NCBI RefSeq assembly: GCF_037076565.1 | Contig: NZ_AP029028.1 | Span: forward strand, 2,170,001 to 2,234,000 | DNA length: 64,000 nt | Direction: 5' to 3' | Source: Herbaspirillum sp. DW155 | GTDB lineage: Bacteria > Pseudomonadota > Gammaproteobacteria > Burkholderiales > Burkholderiaceae_D | In this document: piece by piece, positions 1 through 9,064 of the stretch | Numbering within the stretch: the first letter of the stretch is position 1 | How the letters are laid out: every line of letters begins with the position of its first letter | Notes under the pieces: model-generated | What the model was told of the DNA's origin: nothing | Database searches by the model: none | The model's input: the letters and a program-made list of their open reading frames with translations, nothing else | Program-made: the position numbers and the translations under genes

Positions 1-481
1 TTTCTTCCAGATCCTGCTGCCCGACGGCACCACCGCCTATACCCGTGACGGTTCCTTCCAGACCGACAACCAGGGGCAGCTGGTGACTTCCAGCGGCTAC
101 ACCCTGCAGCCGCCGATCACCGTACCGCTCAACACCACCAAGCTGACCGTGGGCCGCGACGGTACCGTCTCGATCATGCAGGCCGGCTCGACCGCCACCA
201 CCCAGATCGGTACCATCCAGGTCGCCACCTTCATCAACCCGGCCGGCCTGGAAAGCCGTGGCGAGAACCTGTACGTGGAAACCGCCGCCTCCGGTACGCC
301 CAACCCCAATACCCCGGGTACCAACGGTGCCGGTGCGCTGTGGCAGGGTTACGTGGAAACCTCCAACGTCAACGTGGTGGAAGAACTGGTCAACATGATC
401 CAGACCCAACGCGCCTATGAAATCAACAGCAAGGCCATCACCACGTCCGATCAGATGCTGGCCAAGCTGTCGCAGCTGTAA
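1..481 (+). CDS. flgG: Flagellar distal rod protein FlgG, 3' end
   Basis: The reading frame is open from base 2 and ends at TAA 479-481, so about the last 159 residues of FlgG are present and the start lies outside the window. FlgG builds the distal rod of the flagellar basal body in the periplasm. The visible part shows the rod/hook fold: a TRDGSF motif near the left edge, and the C-terminal helix with [12 protein letters not shown] and [11 protein letters not shown], which is typical of FlgE/FlgG family proteins. The gene runs directly into flgH, 65 bases downstream, as expected for a flgG-H-I-J operon. Confidence 0.95.
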   Translation, partial: FFQILLPDGTTAYTRDGSFQTDNQGQLVTSSGYTLQPPITVPLNTTKLTVGRDGTVSIMQAGSTATTQIGTIQVATFINPAGLESRGENLYVETAASGTPNPNTPGTNGAGALWQGYVETSNVNVVEELVNMIQTQRAYEINSKAITTSDQMLAKLSQL

Positions 482-546
482 TGCCGTGGTAGTGGTGCAG
501 TGGATTTGAACAAGGTAGTCGGTAGCAGAGCAAGGACGAGGCAGAG

Positions 547-1206
547 ATGATGAACATACTGAAATTGGCCGCCATCGCGGGCGTGTTGAGTTTGAACGCT
601 TGCACCACCGTGCCCGACAGTATCGTGACCGGTCCCAAGACGGCGCGTCCGCAGCCGGCCTCCTATGCGCCACCGACTTCCGGCGCGATCTTCCAGTCGG
701 CGGTGTACCGCCCCTTGCTGGAAGACCGCCGCGCACGCCTGGTGGGTGACACCATTACCATCGTCATCAACGAAAAGACCAGTGCCGCCAAGTCGGCCGC
801 CAGTTCGGCCAGCAAGACCGGTGCCGTGGCTTCGCCGGCACCGACCATTTTTGGTACCTCGATCAAGGAATTGTCGGCCACCGGCAGTTCCTCGGCCAAG
901 TTCGATGACAAGGGCGCCACCACTTCCAGCAACACCTTCACCGGCACCATCGGCGTGACCGTGATCGAGGTGCTGCCCAACGGCAATCTGGTGGTCTCGG
1001 GTGAAAAGCAGGTGGCGCTGGACAAGGGCGTCGAGTACGTGCGTTTCTCCGGTACCGTCAGCCCCGACAACATCCAGACCGGCAATACCGTTTCCTCGAC
1101 CCTGGTGGCCGACGCCAAGGTCGAATACCGTACCAATACCCGGGTGGACATGGCTGACTTCATGTCTTCACTGGGCCGATTCTTCTTTAGCGTTTCTCCT
1201 TTCTGA
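547..1206 (+). CDS. flgH: Flagellar L-ring lipoprotein FlgH
   Basis: This 219-residue protein forms the L-ring, the outer-membrane bushing around the flagellar rod. The N-terminus is a lipoprotein signal ending in the lipobox LNAC with the acylated Cys at residue 19. The middle part (GDTITIVINEKTSAAKSA) and the C-terminal VEYRTNTRVDMADFMSSLGRFFFSVSPF-like end are characteristic of the family. Length is normal. ATG codons at 547 and 550 are both possible; an AGGACGAGG stretch lies just upstream. The stop overlaps a potential flgI ATG at 1206, but a better flgI start lies at 1221. Confidence 0.96.
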   Translation: MMNILKLAAIAGVLSLNACTTVPDSIVTGPKTARPQPASYAPPTSGAIFQSAVYRPLLEDRRARLVGDTITIVINEKTSAAKSAASSASKTGAVASPAPTIFGTSIKELSATGSSSAKFDDKGATTSSNTFTGTIGVTVIEVLPNGNLVVSGEKQVALDKGVEYVRFSGTVSPDNIQTGNTVSSTLVADAKVEYRTNTRVDMADFMSSLGRFFFSVSPF

Positions 1207-1220
1207 TGTGGAGTAGTGCA

Positions 1221-2375
1221 ATGACCCGGAAAGGATTCTTCGCCATGGACCTCTTCAGCAAGGGCCGCCAGTTCGTGCGGGCCACCGTCCTGGCCACGCT
1301 GTGCCTGGCAGCGGCCGCGCCGGCGCACGCCGAGCGCCTCAAGGACCTGGCCACCATCCAGGGCGTGCGGCAGAACCAGCTGGTTGGTTACGGACTGGTC
1401 GTGGGCCTGGACGGCAGCGGTGACCAGACCACCCAGACGCCTTTTACCGTGCAGAGCGTGGTGAGCATGCTGCAGCAACTGGGGGTGAATATTCCCAGCA
1501 GTTCCAGCAGCAACATGCAGTTGAAGAACGTGGCTGCCGCCATGGTCACCGCCACGTTGCCGGCCTTCGCGCAGCCGGGCCAGCTGATCGACGTGACCGT
1601 CTCCTCCATCGGCAACGCCAAGAGCATCCGTGGCGGCACGCTCCTGATGGCGCCCCTGAAGGGCGCTGACGGCCAGATCTACGCCATCGCCCAGGGCAAC
1701 ATCGTGGTCGGTGGCGCCGGTGGTTCGGCCGCCGGCAGCAGCACCGTCATCAACCAGCTATCGGCCGGCCGCATCTCCGGTGGCGCCACCGTGGAACGCG
1801 CGGTGCCCAGCGTGCTGGGCGGTGGCGACATGGTGGTGCTGGAACTGAACGACAACGATTTCTCTACCGCCAGCCGGGTGGTCGATGCCCTCAACAAGCG
1901 CTTCGGCAACGATACCGCGGTGGCACAGGACGGTCGCGTGATCCGCGTGCGTGCTCCGATCTCCAGTGGCGACCGGGTGTCCTTCCTGGGCGCGCTGGAA
2001 AATGTGGACGTGACTCCCGGCAAGCTGGCCGCCAAGGTCATCCTCAATGCGCGCACCGGCTCGGTGGTGATGAACCAGAGCGTGATGCTCGATACCTGCG
2101 CGGTCTCGCACGGCAACCTGTCGGTGGTGATCCAGGCCGACAACGCGGTCAGCCAGCCCAATGCCCTGGCCGGCGGCCAGACGGCGGGCGTGCAGAATGC
2201 CCAGGTGTCGATCAACAAGGAGCCGGGCAAGGTCATGCTGTTGAAGGGTGGCGCGTCGCTGTCCGATGTGGTCAAGGCGCTCAATGCCATCGGTGCCACG
2301 CCCCAGGACTTGCTGGCGATCCTGCAAGCCATGAAGGCGGCAGGTTCCTTGCGCGCCGAACTTGAAGTGATCTGA
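1221..2375 (+). CDS. flgI: Flagellar P-ring protein FlgI
   Basis: FlgI (384 residues from this start) is secreted by Sec and polymerises into the P-ring in the peptidoglycan layer, forming with FlgH the LP-ring bushing. A signal peptide is visible: basic residues, a hydrophobic stretch and AHA before ERLKDLA at about residue 38. The family hallmark GVRQNQLVGYGLVVGLDGSGDQT follows immediately. The frame is open from an ATG at 1206 that overlaps the flgH stop, but GGAG at 1210-1213 is ideally spaced for ATG 1221. ATG 1245 is a further in-frame alternative. Confidence 0.95.
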   Translation: MTRKGFFAMDLFSKGRQFVRATVLATLCLAAAAPAHAERLKDLATIQGVRQNQLVGYGLVVGLDGSGDQTTQTPFTVQSVVSMLQQLGVNIPSSSSSNMQLKNVAAAMVTATLPAFAQPGQLIDVTVSSIGNAKSIRGGTLLMAPLKGADGQIYAIAQGNIVVGGAGGSAAGSSTVINQLSAGRISGGATVERAVPSVLGGGDMVVLELNDNDFSTASRVVDALNKRFGNDTAVAQDGRVIRVRAPISSGDRVSFLGALENVDVTPGKLAAKVILNARTGSVVMNQSVMLDTCAVSHGNLSVVIQADNAVSQPNALAGGQTAGVQNAQVSINKEPGKVMLLKGGASLSDVVKALNAIGATPQDLLAILQAMKAAGSLRAELEVI

Positions 2376-2419
2376 CGGTCCGGGCCGCTCCGACAAACAA
2401 CGCTCATCCAAGGTAACCC

Positions 2420-3391
2420 ATGCTCAACAAGATCAACCCATCCAATCCGACCGAGAGTCTTGCCGTCGATGCGAATGGGCTGAGCAGCCTGCGCGAGGCT
2501 GCCAAGCAGAACTCGCCGGAGGCCATCAAGGGAGCGGCCAAGCAGTTCGAGGCCTTGTTCCTGAACATGGTCATGAAGAGCATGCGCGATGCGACCCCCC
2601 AGAACGGGCCCTTCGACAACGAGCAGACCAAGATGTTTACCTCCATGCTGGACCAGCAGCTGAGCCAGAGCCTGGCCCAGCGCGGCGTCGGCCTGGCCGA
2701 CGTGCTCACGCGCCAGCTGTCGGCCTCGCTGCCCAAGAAGCTGCCGGATGCCCAGGATCTGGAGGGCAACTCCACGCCCGGCGACGATGCGCTGCCCATG
2801 GCCATCCCGCTGGTCAAGGACATGAGCGACGCCGACCGCGCCAAGTTCATCCAGAGCTTTGCCAGCCAGCAGGCGGCCGATGGTACGGACCAGGACGGCA
2901 GCAACAGGCAGCGCCGCAATTCCAACAAGCCGGCGCATGTGGAAGCCTTCCAGAACCGCTTGCAGGCCGATGCCGAAATGGCCAGCAAGATGACCGGCAT
3001 CCCGGCCAAGTTCATGCTGGCGCAGGCGGCGCTGGAAACCGGTTGGGGCAAGAAGGAAATCATCACCCGCGACGGCCGCTCCTCGCACAACCTGTTCGGC
3101 ATCAAGGCCACCGGTAACTGGACCGGCAAGGTGGTCGAGGCCACCACCATCGAATACATCAACGGCAAGCCGCAGAAGCGCGTGGAGAAATTCCGCGCCT
3201 ATGATTCCTATGCGGACGCCTTCAAGGATTACGCCAACTTGCTGCGCAGCAATCCGCGCTACGAGAAGGTACTGGCCAGCGCCCAGGATGCCCACGGTTT
3301 TGCCTACGGGCTGCAGCGCGCCGGCTACGCCACCGACCCGCACTATGCGGAGAAGCTCTCGCGCATCATCCGCCAGTCGCTGTCGGCCTGA
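2420..3391 (+). CDS. flgJ: Flagellar rod-cap protein / peptidoglycan hydrolase FlgJ
   Basis: FlgJ (323 residues) caps the growing rod and hydrolyses peptidoglycan so the rod can cross the cell wall. Residues 1-100 are the rod-cap domain (AAKQFEALFLNMVMKSMRDA, then a LADVLTRQL end). A linker of about 70 residues follows. The C-terminal domain from about residue 172 is a glucosaminidase-type hydrolase with AQAALETGWGKKE, where E206 is the expected catalytic acid, and HNLFGIKA. Both domains are complete, as in gamma- and betaproteobacterial FlgJ. AAGGT precedes the ATG. This looks like the last gene of the flgG-J transcript because flgK has its own promoter. Confidence 0.95.
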   Translation: MLNKINPSNPTESLAVDANGLSSLREAAKQNSPEAIKGAAKQFEALFLNMVMKSMRDATPQNGPFDNEQTKMFTSMLDQQLSQSLAQRGVGLADVLTRQLSASLPKKLPDAQDLEGNSTPGDDALPMAIPLVKDMSDADRAKFIQSFASQQAADGTDQDGSNRQRRNSNKPAHVEAFQNRLQADAEMASKMTGIPAKFMLAQAALETGWGKKEIITRDGRSSHNLFGIKATGNWTGKVVEATTIEYINGKPQKRVEKFRAYDSYADAFKDYANLLRSNPRYEKVLASAQDAHGFAYGLQRAGYATDPHYAEKLSRIIRQSLSA

Positions 3392-3464
3392 TCCGGCTGC
3401 GGTGGAGGCGAGCCCGTCGCAAGCTCATCAGTGCCGGCTGGAAACGAATTTGGACACGGGCGTC

Positions 3465-3491
3465 TAAAGTTTTGGTCAATTTTGCCGTTGA
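3465..3491 (+). promoter_or_regulatory. Sigma-28 (FliA) promoter of flgK-flgL
   Basis: The -35 element TAAAGTTT (3465-3472) matches the enterobacterial FliA consensus exactly. The spacer is 11 bases, and the -10 element GCCGTTGA (3484-3491) matches GCCGATAA at 6 of 8 positions. It lies 42 bases before the flgK ATG, so the hook-filament junction genes appear to be late (class III) genes. Confidence 0.8.
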
Positions 3492-3533
3492 CTTGGTTAT
3501 TCCGCTAAAAGCTTTCAGGGACGACAACCTAGC

Positions 3534-5864
3534 ATGGCAACTAACATCTTCAGTATCGGGCAAAGTGCGTTGCAGGCGGCCATGGCGGCGCAGGCCACCA
3601 CCAGCCACAACATCTCCAACGCTACCACTCCCGGCTACAACCGCCAGGAAGTCGTGCAGAGCTCGGCCGGTGGCATCAACTACGGCTACGGCTTCGTCGG
3701 GCAGGGCACGCAGGTTACCGAGATCAAGCGTATCTACAACGACTTCCTGACCAAGCAGTCGCTGGCCTCGCAAACCTCGGCCAGTTCGCTCGATTCGTAC
3801 TATTCGCAGATCTCGCAGATCAACAACATGGTGGCCGACACCAAGGCGGGTCTGTCGCCAGCGCTGCAGGATTTCTTTGCGGCGGTCCAGAACCTGGCCT
3901 CCAATCCGAATACCCAGGCCTCGCGCCAGTCGGTGCTCTCGCAAGCCTCTACGCTGGTGGCGCGCGTGTCCAGCATCAATGACCAGCTGGCTCAGAGCAG
4001 CGCCAGCGTCAACAGCCAGATCACCTCGACGGTGACCACCATCAATTCCTATGCGCAGCAGATCGCCAAGCTGAACCAGGCGATCGTCAGCGCCGTGGGC
4101 ACCGGTGGCGGCCAGCCACCCAACGATTTGCTGGACCAGCGCGACCAGCTGGTGGCCGAACTGAACAAGTACGTCAAGATCACCACCGTGCCGCAGGATA
4201 CCGGCGCGGTCAGCGTCTTCATCGGCACCGGCCAGTCGCTGGTGACCGGGGACCAGGTGACCCAACTGGCGGTGACCAATTCGCCTACCGACGTCTCGCG
4301 TCTGCAGATCGGCCAGGTGATGCCCGGCGGCACCACGGTGACCATTCCTGACAGCTTCTTCTATGACGGCGGCAGCCTGGGTGGTCTGTTGAAGTACCGC
4401 ACCGAAACGCTGGATCCGACCCAGAATGCCCTGGGCCGTATCGCCATTGCGATGGGTACAGCTTTCAACCAGCAGCAGAAACTGGGCCTGGACCAGAATG
4501 GCAATGCCGGCACCAACATGTTCAACGTCAGTTCGCCCAACCTGATCGGCTACCCGACCAATACCGGCACGACCAACCTGACGGCCACCATCAGCAACCC
4601 TGCCGCGCTGAGCACCAGCGATTACACGCTCAGCTTCGACGGCACCAACTACACCTTCACGCGCCTGTCGGACAACACCAAGACAGTCAAGGTGGCGACC
4701 GACTTCCCGGTCACGCTCGATGGCGTGACCTACTCCAACGGCGGGAGCCCGGCCGGTGCGCCGACAATGAACAGCGGCAACATCTACAAGATACAGCCGA
4801 CGGCCAACGGTGCCGCCCAGTTCTCGCTGCTGCTGAGCAATACCCAACTGCTGGCCACGGCCGCGCCGATCTCCACCTCGATCAACGCGACCAACAACGT
4901 CAACGCCAGCACCGGTGCCACCAATACCGGCAACGCCATCATTTCCAATACCTCGCTGGATCCGACCACGTTCACGCAGGGTTCGTCGGTGTCGTTCAAC
5001 ACCACGCTCGATACCTCGGTGACGCCGAACCAGCTCAAGCTGGCCGCGACCTGGACCGGCGTGACGCCAGCGCCGGACGTCTCCTATTCCAACCCGAACG
5101 GCAGCACCGGCACGGCCACGGGCGGGGCGACATTCAATTACACGCCCGGCATGACCATCACCAGCGGCGGTGTGACCTACACGCTCACGGGTACACCGTC
5201 GGCCGGTGACAAGTTCAACTTTGCCCCGGTGGCAGCCAACAAGGGAACGGCGACCATCAGTACCGGTTCGGTGACGGCGGCCTACCTGACCACGACCACG
5301 CCGCTGGCCAAGCCCACCACGCTGAGCTACAACAGCACGGCCACGCCTCCGGTGTTCGTCATGTCGCCGGCAGCGCCAGGGGCGGGCACCATCACCCATC
5401 TGGACGGGACCACCACGACGATCAATGCGGGGGATACCAACATCCCCTACAAGGCCGGCGATACCTACGAGATCAGCGGCGTCAAGTTCCAGATCTCGGG
5501 CCAGCCCGCCAATGGCGACCAGTTCACCATTTCGGCCAATACCAACGCCACCTCGGACAACCGCAACGCGCTGGCCATGGCCGGCCTGCAGACGTCCAAC
5601 ACCATCAATGGCACCAGCCTGCAGGGGGCGTACTCGCAGCTGGTGGCCACCATCGGCAACAAGACCAACGAGATCAACGTCACCAATACGGCCGAGAAAT
5701 CGCGCCTGACGGCGATCCAGACCCAGCAGCAGTCCGAGTCCGGCGTGAACCAGGACGAGGAACTGGCGCAGATGATCAAGAACCAGCAGCAGTACCAGGC
5801 TGCGGCCAAGATCATCCAGGCCGCCAGCGACATGATCAATGTCCTGCTCACCCTGGGCAACTAA
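3534..5864 (+). CDS. flgK: Hook-associated protein 1 FlgK (enlarged)
   Basis: FlgK joins the hook to the filament. The N-terminal coiled-coil signature (SALQAAMAAQATTSHNISNATTPGYNRQ) and the C-terminal half-zipper (EELAQMIKNQQQYQAAAKIIQ, then MINVLLTLGN) are intact. At 776 residues it is longer than the roughly 550-650 usual for the family. The extra length is a Thr/Ser/Asn-rich surface region at about residues 330-670. Two related modules there share a pattern: YTPGMTITSGGVTY...SAGDKF (536-563) and YKAGDTYEISGVKF...ANGDQF (639-664). It is followed by flgL 20 bases later, with one shared sigma-28 promoter. Confidence 0.95.
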   Translation: MATNIFSIGQSALQAAMAAQATTSHNISNATTPGYNRQEVVQSSAGGINYGYGFVGQGTQVTEIKRIYNDFLTKQSLASQTSASSLDSYYSQISQINNMVADTKAGLSPALQDFFAAVQNLASNPNTQASRQSVLSQASTLVARVSSINDQLAQSSASVNSQITSTVTTINSYAQQIAKLNQAIVSAVGTGGGQPPNDLLDQRDQLVAELNKYVKITTVPQDTGAVSVFIGTGQSLVTGDQVTQLAVTNSPTDVSRLQIGQVMPGGTTVTIPDSFFYDGGSLGGLLKYRTETLDPTQNALGRIAIAMGTAFNQQQKLGLDQNGNAGTNMFNVSSPNLIGYPTNTGTTNLTATISNPAALSTSDYTLSFDGTNYTFTRLSDNTKTVKVATDFPVTLDGVTYSNGGSPAGAPTMNSGNIYKIQPTANGAAQFSLLLSNTQLLATAAPISTSINATNNVNASTGATNTGNAIISNTSLDPTTFTQGSSVSFNTTLDTSVTPNQLKLAATWTGVTPAPDVSYSNPNGSTGTATGGATFNYTPGMTITSGGVTYTLTGTPSAGDKFNFAPVAANKGTATISTGSVTAAYLTTTTPLAKPTTLSYNSTATPPVFVMSPAAPGAGTITHLDGTTTTINAGDTNIPYKAGDTYEISGVKFQISGQPANGDQFTISANTNATSDNRNALAMAGLQTSNTINGTSLQGAYSQLVATIGNKTNEINVTNTAEKSRLTAIQTQQQSESGVNQDEELAQMIKNQQQYQAAAKIIQAASDMINVLLTLGN

Positions 5865-5884
5865 TCAGTTAAAGGAAGACGACC

Positions 5885-7018
5885 ATGCGTATCAGCACCC
5901 AGATGCTCTACCAGTCGAGCAACAATGACCTGACCGGAATGCAAAGCGATATCCTGAAGCTGACGCAGCAGGTCTCGGCCCAGCAGAAGGTGTTGCTGCC
6001 CTCGGACGATCCGGTGGCCGCCGCCCGCGCCCTGGACATGACCCAGACCTCGGCCCTGAACGACCAGTACAAGACCAATCGCCAGAACGCCAACAGCGCC
6101 CTGTCGATGGTGCAGGGCACGCTGGACAGCCTGACCAACATGCTGACCAAGCTCAAGTCCAACGTCATCACCGCTGGCAATGCCTCATATTCGAATGCCG
6201 AGCGCATCAACATGGCTGCCGAGATCAAGGGCAACCTCAACGAAGTACTGGGCTACGCCAATGCCCAGGACGGGCAGGGCAACTACATCTTCGCCGGGTT
6301 CAAGAGCACCACCCAGCCGTTCACCCTGGACGGGACCGGCGGCGTGGTCTACAACGGCGACCAGGGGGCCATGACGCTGCAGGTCGACTCGACCCGCCAG
6401 ATGGACATCAGCGCATCGGGCCAGACCGTGTTCCAGGGCAACGGCCAGGACATCTTCAAGACCATGACCAACATGATCAACGTCTTGTCGGTGCCGGTGA
6501 CCGAGGCGGCCAACAAGGCCGATGACGCTGCGGCCCTGGCCTACGTCTATCCGGCCGGCAGCGGCCAGACGCCGATTGCCGCCTACAAGGCGTCGCAGGC
6601 CCAGCTGGATGCCCTCAAGCCTGACGATCCGACCTACCAGGCCACCTTCACCGCCACCGCAGCCCTGAAGCTGCAGGCCGATGCGGCCCAGGCGGCACGT
6701 ACGCCGGTGGCGGGCAGCCAGGCCGCGCTGGCCCGCAATCTGGCACAGTTCAATACCCAGATCGACTCCATCTCCAGCAGCGTTTCCACGGTGAAGGCTT
6801 CCATCGGCGCACGCCAGAACGAACTGGACAACCTGGACGCCGCCGGCGAGGTCAACAAGGAAAACTACACCCAGACCCTCAACAACCTCCTGGGCCGCAA
6901 CCCCTCCGATACCACCGAGCTGATCAGCGAGCTCACGCTCAAGCAGACCTATCTCTCGGCGGCGCAGAAGGTGTTTGTCACCACCAGTGGCCTGACTTTG
7001 CTGAATTACCTCAAATAA
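5885..7018 (+). CDS. flgL: Hook-associated protein 3 FlgL
   Basis: FlgL (377 residues) is the second hook-filament junction protein. The flagellin-like N-terminus starts MRISTQMLYQSS and contains SDDPVAAARALDM; NYIFAGFKSTTQPF follows, and the C-terminal helix is ELTLKQTYLSAAQKVF...LTLLNYL, all standard for FlgL. AAAGGAAG gives a good ribosome binding site. It is the last gene of the plus-strand flg block and meets fliR tail-to-tail at a shared terminator. Confidence 0.95.
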   Translation: MRISTQMLYQSSNNDLTGMQSDILKLTQQVSAQQKVLLPSDDPVAAARALDMTQTSALNDQYKTNRQNANSALSMVQGTLDSLTNMLTKLKSNVITAGNASYSNAERINMAAEIKGNLNEVLGYANAQDGQGNYIFAGFKSTTQPFTLDGTGGVVYNGDQGAMTLQVDSTRQMDISASGQTVFQGNGQDIFKTMTNMINVLSVPVTEAANKADDAAALAYVYPAGSGQTPIAAYKASQAQLDALKPDDPTYQATFTATAALKLQADAAQAARTPVAGSQAALARNLAQFNTQIDSISSSVSTVKASIGARQNELDNLDAAGEVNKENYTQTLNNLLGRNPSDTTELISELTLKQTYLSAAQKVFVTTSGLTLLNYLK

Positions 7019-7073
7019 CGAATTTCGCTTCACTGTGGCGGCCTTGCAGGCCGACTGAGGTGAACGAAAATGC

Positions 7074-7103
7074 AAAAAGGCGAACTTTCGGGTTCGCCTT
7101 TTT
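7074..7103. terminator. Bidirectional terminator between flgL and fliR
   Basis: A perfect 12-bp stem (AAAAAGGCGAAC 7074-7085, GTTCGCCTTTTT 7092-7103) has a 6-base loop, a T-rich tail on the plus strand and A-rich flank for the minus strand. It serves both converging genes. Confidence 0.9.
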
Positions 7104-7125
7104 GTTTTGTCCGGCGTTTCAACGC

Positions 7126-7929
7126 TTACGGCCTGGGCAGCGCATTGACCGGCGGTACGCTGCCCAGCAGGCGGACCATCTCGATGCCATCGGCCAGGAA
7201 GCGCTGCAAGGGCGTGAGCATGTAGGGCAGGGTGAAGGCGATGAGGATGAAACCCGCCAGCATCGTAATGGAAAAGCCGATGCCGAAGAGATTGAGCTGG
7301 GGCGCAGCACGGGTCAGGATGCCCAGGGCGAAGTTGGTGATGAGCAGGGCAATCAAGAGCGGCAGCGAGAGCTGCACGCCCATGCTGAACACCTTGGCCC
7401 CCCACAGCGCCAGCTGGTGGAAGCCCTCGGTGGTGATGGGCACGCCCGTAATGGGCAAGGTGTGAAAGCTTTCTGCCATCGCCTGCAGCAGCAGCAGGTG
7501 GCCGTTCAGGCTGAGGAACACCATGGTGGCCAGCAGCGAGAAGATCTGGCTGATGACGGCTGTGCGGCCCTGGGTCTGGGGATCGAAGAAAGCGGCAAAG
7601 GACAGGCCCATGGTGGAGCTGGTCAGTTCACCTGCGGTTTCCACGGCGGCGAAGACCACCCGCATGGCAAAGCCCATGGACAAGCCGATGAGCAACTGCT
7701 GCAGCAGGATCAGCAGGCCCGTCATCGACATCGGATCGATCGCCGGCGGGATCGGCACGTCCGGTGCCAGCACCACGCCGATGGCAATGCCCAGCAGCAC
7801 CTTCACCAGCATGGGCACGCTGGCGCTGCCGAAGGGCGGGGCGATGGACAGCAACCCGAGGATGCGCGTGGTCGGCCAGATGAACATGGCGACCCAGGCA
7901 TAGAGTTGCTGGCTGGTGAAGGTGAGCAT
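7126..7929 (-). CDS. fliR: Flagellar export apparatus membrane protein FliR
   Basis: FliR (267 residues) is one of the three proteins forming the FliPQR core of the flagellar type III export gate in the inner membrane. The sequence is dominated by about six hydrophobic segments and contains RILGLLSIAPPFG, GLSMGFAMRVVFAAVETAGELTSSTMGLSFA and the C-terminal LNLFGIGFSITML motif, all typical of FliR/SctT. It is the last gene of the minus-strand fliL-to-fliR run, 45 bases after fliQ. Confidence 0.95.
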   Translation of the reverse strand: MLTFTSQQLYAWVAMFIWPTTRILGLLSIAPPFGSASVPMLVKVLLGIAIGVVLAPDVPIPPAIDPMSMTGLLILLQQLLIGLSMGFAMRVVFAAVETAGELTSSTMGLSFAAFFDPQTQGRTAVISQIFSLLATMVFLSLNGHLLLLQAMAESFHTLPITGVPITTEGFHQLALWGAKVFSMGVQLSLPLLIALLITNFALGILTRAAPQLNLFGIGFSITMLAGFILIAFTLPYMLTPLQRFLADGIEMVRLLGSVPPVNALPRP

Positions 7930-7974
7930 GGCGCAGGAACCGGGCCGGCAGGGCCGAGGCCCGGCGTGAAAATC

Positions 7975-8244
7975 TTACTGGACCATCGCGGGGATGCCGC
8001 TGAACATGGTATGCATGTAGTCCAGGATGATGGTCAGCATCCACGGCCCGGCAATGATGAGTGCCAGGAACACGCCCACCAGCTTGGGAATGAAGGCCAG
8101 GGTCTGTTCGTTGATCTGGGTCGCGGCCTGGAAGATGCTCACCACCAGCCCGATGAGCAGGGCCGTGATCAGCATCGGGGCGGCGATCAGGAGGGTGACT
8201 TCCATGGCCTGGCGGCCCATGGTCATGACGCTTTCGGGAGTCAT
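7975..8244 (-). CDS. fliQ: Flagellar export apparatus protein FliQ
   Basis: FliQ is an 89-residue protein with two transmembrane helices that assembles with FliP and FliR in the export gate. The start chosen is MTPESVMTMGRQAMEV at 8244, which has AAGGAA seven bases upstream and gives the normal family length; the longer open frame to 8292 runs into fliP and lacks support. The SIFQAATQINEQTLAFIPKL segment is the family hallmark. Confidence 0.95.
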   Translation of the reverse strand: MTPESVMTMGRQAMEVTLLIAAPMLITALLIGLVVSIFQAATQINEQTLAFIPKLVGVFLALIIAGPWMLTIILDYMHTMFSGIPAMVQ

Positions 8245-8263
8245 AGGTATTCCTTGCCGGGGG

Positions 8264-9064
8264 CTAGTAGAAACTCTGGGCCAGCGAGCCAATCAGCAGC
8301 TGCCATCCATCCACCAGCACGAACAGCATCAGCTTGAAGGGGAGCGAGACGATGGCCGGCGACATCATCATCATGCCCATCGACATCAGGATACTGGCCA
8401 CCACCATGTCGATGATGAGGAAGGGGATGAAGATGGCAAAGCCGATCTGGAAAGAAGTCTTCAGTTCGCTGGTGACGAAGGCCGGCACCAGCAGGCGCAG
8501 GGGCACGTCCTCCGGGCCTTGCAGTGCCGGGCCGCGAGAAAGCTTCACATACAGCGCCAGGTCCGACTGGCGGGTCTGCTTGAGCATGAATTCCTTGAGC
8601 GGTGCGGCACCCTTGTCGAGGGCCTCCATCATCTGGATCTTGTTTTCCGAGAAGGGCTGGTAGGCCTCGGTGTAGATGCGGTCGAACACCGGGCTCATGA
8701 CGAAGAAGGTCAGGAACAGCGACAGCCCTACCAGCACCTGGGTAGGCGGCGTCGATTGCGTGCCCAGCGCCTGTCGCAGCAGGGAAAGCACGATCACGAT
8801 GCGGGTGAAACAGGTCATCATCAGCAACGCCGCCGGAATGAACGACAGCGAAGTGAGGAACAGCATGGTCTGGATCGGCAGCGAATAATTCGTGCCGCCG
8901 CCCGGTGCGGGCATGCTGTTCAGCGCGGGCAGGCCTTGCTGGGCCGAGGCCGCCAGCGGCAGGCACAGCAGCGCCAGCCACCAGTAGCGGCTGCGCAGCA
9001 GGGCTGCCGTACGGTGGAGCAGGAAAGAAAGTGTGCCTTGCGGCTTAGCGTGTGCTGCCATCAT
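8264..9064 (-). CDS. fliP: Flagellar export apparatus protein FliP
   Basis: FliP is the main ring subunit of the FliPQR export gate. A cleavable-type hydrophobic leader ([17 protein letters not shown]) precedes the mature protein, as in most FliPs. The conserved [26 protein letters not shown] and [30 protein letters not shown] segments are present. ATG 9064 and ATG 9061 are adjacent; both overlap the fliO end by about 17-20 bases, so translational coupling is likely. The frame remains open further upstream to 9310 but only inside fliO. Confidence 0.94.
   Translation of the reverse strand: MMAAHAKPQGTLSFLLHRTAALLRSRYWWLALLCLPLAASAQQGLPALNSMPAPGGGTNYSLPIQTMLFLTSLSFIPAALLMMTCFTRIVIVLSLLRQALGTQSTPPTQVLVGLSLFLTFFVMSPVFDRIYTEAYQPFSENKIQMMEALDKGAAPLKEFMLKQTRQSDLALYVKLSRGPALQGPEDVPLRLLVPAFVTSELKTSFQIGFAIFIPFLIIDMVVASILMSMGMMMMSPAIVSLPFKLMLFVLVDGWQLLIGSLAQSFY

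Noticed and set aside
7060..8337. 425-codon plus-strand frame across fliR and fliQ
   Set aside because: It begins inside the flgL/fliR terminator and has low-complexity His/Gln/Gly composition typical of antisense frames; the minus-strand genes are unambiguous.
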